From assembly GCA_030386875.1 (NCBI GenBank), contig CM059560.1, positions 24,484,683 through 24,548,682 on the forward strand: a DNA stretch of 64,000 nt, given 5' to 3'. Below, in pieces: positions 56,303 to 64,000 of the stretch (the first letter of the stretch is position 1; every line of letters begins with the position of its first letter). The position numbers and the translations under genes were made by a program. The notes under the pieces are model-generated. The model had not been told where the DNA came from, ran no database searches, and was given only the letters and a program-made list of their open reading frames with translations. This DNA is from Morinoia aosen. Lineage: Eukaryota; Arthropoda; Malacostraca; Amphipoda; Talitridae.

Positions 56303-56477
56303 AACACCATTGGACTGTGAATATCCGTTTTTTGCTGAACCAAAAGTTTTTCGGAAACCCAGGGCGGTAAAGGAAGCGCACCAAGCGTTTCCGCAGAGTT
56401 TTTTTCTGAGTTTTTACGAGGTGGCTCGCCAGTCGCTGCCGGGGCAAGTGTCTCTTTTGAGAGCTCATAAAAAATGA
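56303..56477 (+). CDS. Candidate terminal exon (unrecognised)
   Basis: After TCTGCTTCACAG, a phase-2 frame encodes TPLDCEYPFFAEPKVFRKPR, AVKEAHQAFPQSFFLSFYEV, ARQSLPGQVSLLRAHKK and ends at TGA 56475-56477. GC-richer than the flanks and with plausible codon use. The opposite strand also has a 101-codon frame, less protein-like. No partner exon found. Confidence 0.33.
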
Positions 56478-58287
56478 AAAGGGTTGGCCATTATAAATGG
56501 AACAGAGCAGGAAATGGCAGGTGATTCGGGACCTGCCGTTGGCTTTCACGCATACTCACAAATATTTTTATACAGGTAGGAGTACAAATTGAAGCTCTTC
56601 CGACCATTGATGGGCATACCGAAAATATGATTGAAATCAAGCCTGGAATACTTGATAGTTTTTATTTTTATTTGAGCAACATTTATTTAATCAATAGTTA
56701 ATATAAAATGGAGAATAGAAAGATTTAAACACAAGATACTCGGTGCACTTATGGTCATTGTCCAATCAGGTAATGAACTAAACAAGGATTACCTGCTCAA
56801 TATCAAAATGGGATAATTAAACGTCTTATTTTAAGCGTCTCAAGACGTCGATGTTCACTAGAAAATTGCGAAACTTTGTCCGCTGACAGAAGTATTGGCT
56901 GGGTTCAATATTTCAACATGAAAGAACACAAGCTAAAAGAAGAACTTTGAAGGCGAAGGGAAAAATTTACGGGAATTTAAGCCAACGCAACTTCTGTATT
57001 TAAATTAAGGTAAAGTCACAGAATTTATGATGACAAAATTTATCAAACCAACAACGTAAAAGTTTTCTGCTTTTAGCATTTTGTTCCCACTAGCTAGGTC
57101 GAAAAGAAAACGCTTCTCAATGCTTCAGAAAAGTTCATGGGATTGAACTTATCGGCGTACCCTAAGCTCGGTCAGGTTCCTCTTTGCCTTTCCATTTATA
57201 ACGATAACAAAAATTATAGCAAATATATGCGAGCTGACACGACCATTATGCTCGTCTGACGATTCAATTGACCATCATTAATCATGGCAGTGAAAGGCCG
57301 GGCGTGTGGGGTCCCGTTCTATATAGGGCCAACATCGGTTTGCTCTTTTCAATGAACGTGGGAAGGTCGGAGCTGGACTGATATCCCAACCATTGTTAGA
57401 GAACAATAAAAAATTTCTTTCCGAGAGCGTAGTAAAAAGAGGCTTATATGATTGCTTGATAAGTACAAATATTAATGCACAAGTATAGGAGGGTGTCAAC
57501 CTCTATATTGTAGCCACATGTGATCGAGGTAGGGTACGCTGGTACGCGCGACTGATAACTCTTCGGAGTTTATTATAATAAAAAAACACTTGGCTAAAAG
57601 TTCCTGGAAAAAATATTGCGATCGAAAAATTTTCATACTTATTTATTCAAATATTTTCAGTTGCCGTGATTTCACTAAATATTAAGACACAACAGTGTTT
57701 TTGTTATTCAGAATGATCAAAGCAACTCAACATCTGTGGAGTGTGATAAGATGAATGTTTTCAGGGGCAAATGAACAATAAAAAACAGTTTCATTTCTGA
57801 ACTTCAAAAATTTGTAAGCCCCTCAACACTGTCGCAAAATGTTCAAACTCTCTCCACTGAGAATATGATCTCACCAGCGTGTGTGATGTTAAATTTGACT
57901 CAATTACGCGCGACAAAATTCTCTTCCATTGAGAGACTTGTTCATGAAGAGTGGCCTAACCTTTCAGCTCCTTTGATCTGATGAAAGAAACCTGGATAAT
58001 CGTTCATTGAAATGAATTAAAAAATTTTCTATCTGCCGTCGTTTTCGTTTGAGAATTGATAAGTTTCTTCCTATCACGTGTTTTTTTCAAATTCTCTCAA
58101 TCATTCATGGTTAATGTCTTACTACAACGCCGTGATGCAATTACATCAAGTACAGACCGCCCTAAATTTATACAACCTCTATTCAATGAATTGGATCGCA
58201 TCAACTAACAAATTTTATATAGTTGTTGTTAAAAATCTTATAAATTTTTATAAACAAAGTAGCTCCTAGTTTATTGATTAAAGTGGA
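56478..58287. other. Unassigned sequence, no gene seen
   Basis: AT-rich; short frames only. Confidence 0.45.
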
Positions 58288-58530
58288 TTAAAAGCTACAT
58301 GAAACACGATTGAGAAAATTAAAGCTTAACAAGACGTGACTATAGGTGGTGTCGGCCCGACACCGAGTGGAGGACTGGCTGAGCAGAGTGGAGCTGCCAT
58401 GATGGCTGCCACTCGCCGCCTCCTGCTGCAGCACCGCGGCCGCTCCTTCCTGCAGCTCTTGCAGCTCGGACACCAGATCCCTGTGCAGGTGTGCGCCTGG
58501 TCGTACCAGCGGTAGCGGACTGGTCTTTTT
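58288..58530 (-). CDS. Candidate terminal exon on minus strand (unrecognised)
   Basis: Minus strand: acceptor CCAGTAGCAG, then KKTSPLPLVRPGAHLHRDLV, SELQELQEGAAAVLQQEAAS, GSHHGSSTLLSQSSTRCRAD, TTYSHVLLSF.. to a stop at 58288. It sits in a marked GC-rich island (58345-58520). The LQELQ..LQQE stretch could be a short coiled coil. The C-terminal ~15 residues may be intron if a donor lies upstream. Confidence 0.38.
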   Translation of the reverse strand, partial: KKTSPLPLVRPGAHLHRDLVSELQELQEGAAAVLQQEAASGSHHGSSTLLSQSSTRCRADTTYSHVLLSFNFLNRVSCSF

Positions 58531-58756
58531 CTGCTACTGGATATTGGGAGTAAATTATGTGAGGTGGTTCGTTTAATAATTGAGATAAATGTTACTGGAA
58601 TTACAAATTATTTATTAAATTTAATTTTCAGTGTTTGGTTTGCAAAATTTTAATGCATAGTATTTTTGTTTGTTCTGGTTAATCATTATCAAAGAAACAT
58701 GAGTAAAAGAAGACTTTCAGCTCAGTTGTACAACATTGATTTGCATCTCACCTAGA

Positions 58757-59283
58757 TCATTGATGTTTGCACTCGCCTGCGATGGGCGTCTAAAATGATT
58801 CACATAATTGAGGGCACAGCTGAACATGAACTAATCAGCGAAGAGGATTTGTCTCGCCACCTCAGCCAGCATTCTGATGAACCACGATCGGAAAATAGAA
58901 AGCCAGACATTGGAAATCTCATTGCATTCATCAACGATCTAATACGGTTCGTAAGCGGTCTCATCTTATTCAACGAGAAAAGTTTCTCGAAAGCGACAGA
59001 AAAGTCGTCCACGACGTCTTAAGACGTGTATATTTTGAGCGGATACAACTCCGCCCAGCAGGAGGGAAGCTCGTTCGTGCTATTGTCTCTTAAAATTGGC
59101 ACTTTGCACGAGAGTTTGTCTTTGCAGGAGCAAGATCACTACCATGTTGTGTCCTGTTCTATCTCGGATCAAAGAAGAGAACCTGAATCCAGCGCATTAC
59201 AAGCGTTCGCTCTAGACATCGACAAAGATTACACCTCTAACCCGCTTCGAGAAAACGCTAATAATTCAATAACGACCAGTTAG
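58757..59283 (+). pseudogene. Possible coding segment with one internal stop
   Basis: One frame is open from 58757 to TAA 59020-59022 (HIIEGTAEHELISEEDLSRH.., NLIAFINDLIRFVSGLILF) and on to TAG at 59281-59283 (SFVLLSLKIGTLHESLSLQE, DQRREPESSALQAFALDIDK). The composition looks protein-like, but no family is recognised. The internal TAA lies in a perfect palindrome ACGTCTTAAGACGT. It could be chance, a pseudogene, or two exons. Confidence 0.25.
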
Positions 59284-60282
59284 TATTAATTTTATCGAAG
59301 GTATTTTCGTTTCGAATACTATCGTTTAGCTTGAGTAAACTTTAACTTTGGCCAATTTTTTCCTTTTTGAATGTTTTCCAACTGTCTGCCTTGACGGAAG
59401 TTCCCTGCTTTCGAAAGGAATTGGTGTTGGAAGAGCTGTGTTGCGTCACGTCTACTTCACTCTTTGCTACCTGCGAGACGTCACCTGCGGCTTTCATAGG
59501 TCTTCACATAAATCCTGGTATTGATCTGAATTTACCATAAATAAATGCTACCCTAAAGTTACCTGCTTAAATATTTTATGTTCTCAGGTGTGTTTATCAA
59601 ATTCCCATTGGTGCCAATGACAACACTTCACGGATTTAAACGTCAAGTGTTAAAAATGAGTACTATTCATTCCACTATAGCTCAAAAATAAAAATTATCA
59701 CCTTGATCAGGAAATTTTTATAAATAGATTTTGAAAGGAAAACCTCGATATGGGAATAGAATGTGAATATAAAACTGTGAATAATTCAAACTTGATTGAA
59801 TACTTCGTTTGTGTGCAATATTATAGGCGATTTCATCTTAATGTATATTTTTTATATTTATCTTTTATACTGGGATCGTTTATCGTAATTTTTATTTTTT
59901 CATAGATGAACACTATAACTGCCGTAGCAATTATGAATAGAAATTTCGTTTGGAATTTGTTCGATACGCGTCTTCGTTGATCTTTTTATTTAATGAACGG
60001 TTTCGAATAGTGAATATAATATAAAGAGCTGAAACAAAAAATGAACAGACATTAAATTTATAGAGCGAAAACAAATCCAAATGTAAAGTGCAAGGCATGA
60101 ACAAGGTTTCAATCAACAGACATGAAAACTATGCATAACATGGTAGAATATTGAACCTATCTCCACACCGTCCAGAAACAGAATGAACTCAGCCAGACGC
60201 AGAGTGCCAACCGAAGTCAAATTCGCCGGTACAAATTACGGAAAAAAAAACAAAAGCGGACAGCACTCACAAACACTATTGC
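59284..60282. other. Unassigned AT-rich sequence
   Basis: No gene seen. A short open frame (from 60183) runs into the minisatellite and is not supported. Confidence 0.45.
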
Positions 60283-61038
60283 TATTGCTTCATCTGTGCT
60301 ATTGCTTCACCTGTGCTATTGCTTCATCTGTGCTATTGCTTCATCTGTGCTATTGCTTCATCAGTGCTATTGCTTCATCTGTGCTATTGCTTCATCTGTG
60401 CTATTGCTTCATCTGTGCTATTGCTTCATCTGTGCTATTGCTTCATCTGTGCTATTGCTTCATCTGTGCTATTGCTTCATCAGTGCTATTGCCTCATCTG
60501 TGCTATTGCTTCATCAGTGCTATTGCTTCATCTGTGCTATTGCTTTATCAGTGCTATTGCTTCATCTGTGATATTGCTTCATCAGTGCTATTGCTTCATC
60601 TGTGCTATTGCTTCATCTGTGCTATTGCTTCATCTGTGCTATTGCTTCATCAGTGCTATTGCTTCATCTGTGCTATTGCTTCATCTGTGCTATTGCTTTA
60701 TCTGTGCTATTGCTTCATCTGTGCTATTGCTTCATCTGTGCTATTGCTTCATCTGTGCTATTGCTTCATCTGTGCTATTGCTTCATCTGTGCTATTGCTT
60801 CATCTGTGCTATTGCTTCATCTGTGCTATTGCTTCATCTGTGCTATTGCTTCTTTTGTGCTATTGCTTCTTCTGTGCTATTGCTTCATCTGTGCTATTGC
60901 TTCATCTGTGCTATTGCTTCATCTGTGCTATTGCTTCATCTGTGCTATTGCTTCATCTGTGCTATTGCTTCATCTGTGCTATTGCTTCATCTGTGCTATT
61001 GCTTCATCTGTGCTATTGCTTCATCTGTGCTATTGCTT
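60283..61038. repeat. 17-bp minisatellite, about 44 copies
   Basis: Head-to-tail GCTATTGCTTCATCTGT units with few variants (CAGT for CTGT, CTTTTG, CTTTAT). Since 17 is not a multiple of 3 and the unit lacks stops, all three plus frames are open (LLLHLCYCFICAIASSV). It abuts the LTR-like unit at 61039. Confidence 0.95.
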
Positions 61039-61260
61039 TTTAAGGCCATGATGTTGTTGCTCCTTCGACCATTGAGTTCCGTTTGCGGCAAGTGAAGCAG
61101 TGGCCTTACTTTATACTCCTCCTGCGGTTGGTATCGGTGATACACGATGGAGGAGTTTGAACTTTTTCTTGAATAAATTTACAATGAGACATATTACGAT
61201 TACTGAACAGTTGCATGACAAGAAATTAGATTTTAGGGGTAAATGAGGTAGGGCACTACA
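61039..61260 (-). mobile_element. LTR-like unit A (solo, minus orientation)
   Basis: Minus strand begins TGTAGTGCCCTACCTC and ends GGCCTTA, with TATAAAG inside; about 75-85% similar to units B-E. The right flank lacks a second LTR at a usual distance, so it is a solo or rearranged LTR. Confidence 0.6.
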
Positions 61261-61660
61261 AGTACCCTCCCCCTAGAGAGAAAGGAGTTCGAACGATAAA
61301 ATTTCGTAAAATAAAATGATGATGATGTTGCTGCCGAGCGTTGGTGCCGAGCGATGAAGTACGATGCTGTAGAGCGTTGAAACCGAGCGTTGAAGTACGA
61401 TGAGGCGTTGATGAAGCCAAGCTGAAGCCGAGCGATGAAGCCGTGCGATGAAGCTGTGCGTAGAGGCCGTGCGTAAGTCCGTGCGTAGAGGCCGAGCGAT
61501 GAGCTGTGCAACGGGGCCGAGCTGTAGGCGTTTTGGCGGCTCGGTTGTGCATTTTCACGCTTTGTTAATCGTTCTTGCGGTGCTTGAAACACATTGCGGA
61601 AATTGCAATGAAGGCTGGCTCGTTGATTGCAGTCAGAAAGCAGAGATGGGTGCTGCTGAG
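61261..61660. repeat. Degenerate short tandem repeats (GAGCGATGAAG-like)
   Basis: Variants of GCCGAGCGATGAAGC and GCCGTGCGTAGAG repeat irregularly from about 61335 to 61520. Frames on both strands are open here only because of composition. Confidence 0.6.
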
Positions 61661-61664
61661 ATCA

Positions 61665-61880
61665 CCAGTTGTTAAGGGCAGGCACTGTATAAACATCGGC
61701 CCGACGGTGAAACCGCTGGAGAGCTGCTGGGTCACCAGTTGTCAGGGGCAGGCAATGTGGAAGCCTCGGCCCGATGGCGAACCCGCTGAAGAGCTGCTGC
61801 GGCCACGAGTAGTAAGGGGCGAGCGATGTAGAAGCCTCGGCCCGTTGGTGAACCCGCTGTAGACTGCTGGCAGCGCTGGG
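61665..61880. repeat. 70-bp tandem repeat, three copies
   Basis: GGCACTGTATAAACATCGGC (61681), GGCAATGTGGAAGCCTCGGC (61751) and GAGCGATGTAGAAGCCTCGG (61821) start units 70 bases apart, each with CCGCTG.AGA.CTGCTG. Confidence 0.8.
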
Positions 61881-62036
61881 TCTTCAGCTTTTGGAGCTGC
61901 TGGGTTCATCAGTTGTAGGATGGCAACCTTCTGGGGTCATCATTTGTAAGGCCATGATGTTGTTTCTCTTCCCGTTGGGTTTCATTTCTGGGGTCACCAT
62001 TTGTAAAGGGCTGGCAATTCGTCTGGGGTCACCATT

Positions 62037-62254
62037 TGTAAGGCCTGGTGTTGTTGTTGCTGCTTCGGCCCTTGAGTTCCATTTGAGGCGAGTGAGGCAG
62101 CGGCCTTACATTTATACTCCTCTTGCGGTTGGTATCGGTGATACGCGGTGGAGGAGTTGTAACTTTCTGTTCATTAAATTTACATTGGTACATATTAAGA
62201 ATACTGAACAGTTGCATGACTAGAAATTAGATTTTAGGTGTAACTTACGGGCAT
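62037..62254 (-). mobile_element. LTR-like unit B (minus orientation)
   Basis: Plus strand TGTAAGGCCTGGTGTTGT to ACGGGCAT; reads as LTR on the minus strand with TATAAATG. Several partial copies of GGGGTCACCATTTGTAA lie just left (61934-62036). Head-to-head with unit C. Confidence 0.65.
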
Positions 62255-62503
62255 TGTAGTACCCTACCTCAGTTACCCCTAAAATCTCATTTCTAGTTAT
62301 GCAACTGTTCAGTATTCTTAATATGTCCCATTGTAAATTTATTCAATACCCTAACGTAAATTTAACCAACAAAGAGTTCCAACTCCTCCACCGCGTAACA
62401 CCGATACCAACCGCAAGAGGAGTATAAATGTAAGGCCGCTGCTTCACTCGCCTCAAATGGAACTCGATGGCAGAAGCAGCAGTAACAACATCTGCCCTTG
62501 CAA
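62255..62503 (+). mobile_element. LTR-like unit C (plus orientation)
   Basis: Begins TGTAGTACCCTACCTCAG, has CGATACCAACCGCAAGAGGA, GTATAAATGTAAGGCCGC, and ends CCCTTGCA. Mirror image of unit B across ~62254. Confidence 0.65.
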
Positions 62504-62505
62504 CT

Positions 62506-62726
62506 TGTAGTGCTCTACCCTAGTTACCCCTCAAACCTCAATTCTAGTCTTTTTATGTTCAGTATTCTTAATATGTCCCAATGTAAACTTATTCAACAAA
62601 GAGTTCCAACTCCTCCACCGCGTATCACCAATACCAACCGCAGGAGGAGTATAAAGTAAGGCCGCTGCTTCAATTACCGCAAACGGAACTCAATGGTCGA
62701 AGGAGCAACAACATCATGGCCTTACA
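62506..62726 (+). mobile_element. LTR-like unit D, left end of palindrome
   Basis: TGTAGTGCTCTACCC ... GGCCTTACA, 221 bases, with TATAAAG at 62650. Two bases later TGGTGACCCCAGAGTGAC begins, placed and shaped like a primer-binding site (TGG pairs with a tRNA CCA end). A partial repeat of LTR end plus TGGTGACCCCAGAGTGAC follows at ~62760-62820. Confidence 0.7.
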
Positions 62727-62893
62727 ACTGGTGACCCCAGAGTGACCCGAAAAAAACGGAACTCAATGGCGGAAGCAGCAACAACATCTGGCCTTACAAT
62801 TGGTGACCCCAGAGTGACTTCAGGTGACATGACTCTCCGTCATTAGTCTTCCTTCCTTCAAAAATAAAATTTGATGACCCCTTCTTGGTTGTT

Positions 62894-63157
62894 CTAGAGT
62901 TCGAAGAGTTCGTCGTCTTCTTCAATCTCATTTCGGAGCATTTCTATATCTTCGTTCTCCGATTCCTTCAACATTTCAATGCCTCGTTTGGCTTTACTCA
63001 AGCACAGTACTATTTCCTCAGTACTGTTCGAATACTGCTGCAAATGTTTCATTTTTTTATTTATTGACTGAAATTTTTCTTCATACTTTGCTTGAAACGC
63101 TTTCAATGTTCGCACTTCTTCATCATGATGAGGGTTCACCCGGATGGGTTGGAACAA
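62894..63157 (-). CDS. Acidic coiled-coil peptide, left arm
   Basis: About 80-87 residues: FQPIRVNPHHDEEVRTLKAF, QAKYEEKFQSINKKMKHLQQ, ..IVLCLSKAKRGIEMLKESEN, EDIEMLRNEIEEDDELFEL, stop at 62894. Heptad-like spacing suggests a coiled coil. No in-frame ATG at the start, so it may be the 3' part of a longer element gene. No family recognised. Confidence 0.4.
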   Translation of the reverse strand: MFQPIRVNPHHDEEVRTLKAFQAKYEEKFQSINKKMKHLQQYSNSTEEIVLCLSKAKRGIEMLKESENEDIEMLRNEIEEDDELFEL

Positions 63158-63362
63158 TTGCGGCTTCGTTTTACAGGTTTCTTCTTGTTGTTATCCATTT
63201 AGATTGCTACTTCAAATTTGAAACTTCGTGTGAACAGTAAGCTTAAAAACTGACATCTGAACAGCAATCTAAATTGATAACAGCAAGAAGAAACCTGTAA
63301 AACGAAGCCGCAATTGCGATGTAAGTGAACCTGGAACCTCTTCCGGGTTCCAACCCATCCGG

Positions 63363-63608
63363 GTGAACCCTCATCAGGATGAAGAAGTGCGAACATTGAA
63401 AGCGTTTCAAGCAAAGTATGAAGAAAAATTTCAGTCAATAAATAAAAAAATGAAACATTTGCAGCAGTATTCGAACAGTACTGAGGAAATAGTACTGTGC
63501 TTGAGTAAAGCCAAACGAGGCATTGAAATGTTGAAGGAATCGGAGAACGAAGATATAGAAATGCTCCGAAATGAGATTGAAGAAGACGACGAACTCTTCG
63601 AACTCTAG
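63363..63608 (+). CDS. Acidic coiled-coil peptide, right arm (inverted copy)
   Basis: Same peptide as 62894-63157 from NPHQDEEVRTLKAF to DDELFEL, with one substitution seen (Gln for His). Its lead-in differs because of the extra ~30 bases in this arm. That two arms keep the same open frame may reflect youth, gene conversion or constraint. Confidence 0.4.
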   Translation: MNPHQDEEVRTLKAFQAKYEEKFQSINKKMKHLQQYSNSTEEIVLCLSKAKRGIEMLKESENEDIEMLRNEIEEDDELFEL

Positions 63609-63774
63609 AACAACCAAGAAGGGGTCATCAAATTTTTTTTTGAAGGAAGGAAGACTAATGACGGAGAGTCATGTCACCTGAAGTCACTTTGGGGTCACCA
63701 ATTGTAAGGCCAGATGTTGTTGCTGCTTCCGCCATTGAGTTCCGTTTTTTTCGGGTCACTCTGGGGTCACCAGT

Positions 63775-63996
63775 TGTAAGGCCATGATGTTGTTGCTCAT
63801 TCGACCATTGAGTTCCGTTTGCGGCAAGTGAAGCAGCGGCCTTACTTTATACTCCTCCTGCGGTTGGTATTGGTGATACGCGTTGGAGGAGTTGGAACTT
63901 TTTGTAGAATAAGTTTACATTGGTACATATTAAGAATACTGAAAAGTTGCATGACTAGAAATTAGATTTTAGGGGTAACTGAAGTAAGGCACTACA
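63775..63996 (-). mobile_element. LTR-like unit E, right end of palindrome
   Basis: Inverted counterpart of unit D (222 bases), preceded by GGGTCACTCTGGGGTCACCA, the reverse of the primer-site-like sequence. The window ends four bases after it. Confidence 0.7.
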
Positions 63997-64000
63997 GCTT

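Larger units (their letters stand above)
62506..63996. repeat. 1.49-kb palindrome bounded by inverted LTRs
   Basis: The left arm (62506-~63210) and right arm (~63260-63996) are inverted copies around a ~50-base loop. The main difference is an extra ~30 bases in the right arm (~63318-63348, CGATGTAAGTGAACCTGGAA..). Normal LTR elements have direct repeats, so this is a foldback arrangement. Confidence 0.85.

Noticed and set aside
56244-56549. Minus-strand 101-codon frame
   Set aside because: Lys/Phe-rich composition from A/T tracts; the overlapping plus-strand exon candidate is more protein-like.
60183-61095. Plus-strand frames of 149-286 codons (CYCFICAIASS-type)
   Set aside because: Pure 17-bp repeat translated in three frames.

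Overview
The window reads as nuclear DNA of an arthropod, most likely an insect. It is AT-rich, has split genes with GT/AG introns, and carries short TTAGG-like runs. Its retroelements are I/jockey-type, with an APE endonuclease, reverse transcriptase and RNase H. I cannot tell the order or species. There is no prokaryotic gene organisation and no CRISPR array, and I recognised no tRNA or rRNA gene.

Layout. 1-6.5 kb: ATGA-rich satellite and 19-bp arrays, plus a truncated non-LTR retrotransposon (copy 1). 6.5-13.4 kb: an almost identical full-length copy (copy 2), flanked by a 10-bp target-site duplication (TSD), with one long ORF2. Copies 1 and 2 repeat at exactly 5,380 bp, so satellite plus element 5' half form a tandem segmental duplication. 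14.3-16.2 kb: candidate host exons. 18.2-25.8 kb: a related, degenerate retrotransposon (element 3) with a 12-bp TSD. It sits inside an older dispersed repeat and is itself split by a 530-bp terminal-inverted-repeat (TIR) element with an 11-bp TSD. 26.7-30.1 kb: nested foldback/MITE-like inverted repeats. 31.1-38.0 kb: a third, more diverged retrotransposon (element 4) on the minus strand, with key catalytic residues lost. 39.1-43.7 kb: one candidate exon and four phase-consistent 3' exons of an unrecognised host gene. 44.4-53.3 kb: blocks of a ~120-126-bp satellite in both orientations, most units carrying a TGACGTC-type core. Two blocks have Helitron/DINE-like starts, and one block is split by a 1,339-bp TTAA-flanked MITE. 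53.3-60.2 kb: mostly unassigned DNA with a few weak exon candidates. 60.3-61.0 kb: 17-bp minisatellite. 61.0-64.0 kb: several ~220-bp LTR-like units, ending in a ~1.5-kb palindrome bounded by inverted LTRs whose arms encode the same ~80-residue acidic coiled-coil peptide.

How the parts work together. In the retroelements, ORF1 (RNA-binding, zinc knuckles) and ORF2 (endonuclease, RT, RNase H) would form a retrotransposition complex. The three families share a 5' UTR block, a hairpin near the ORF1 start, and an ORF1 built from two tandem copies of one module. Nearly all copies are disabled. The host exons may be one gene with a roughly 23-kb TE-filled intron, but only the last junctions are well supported.
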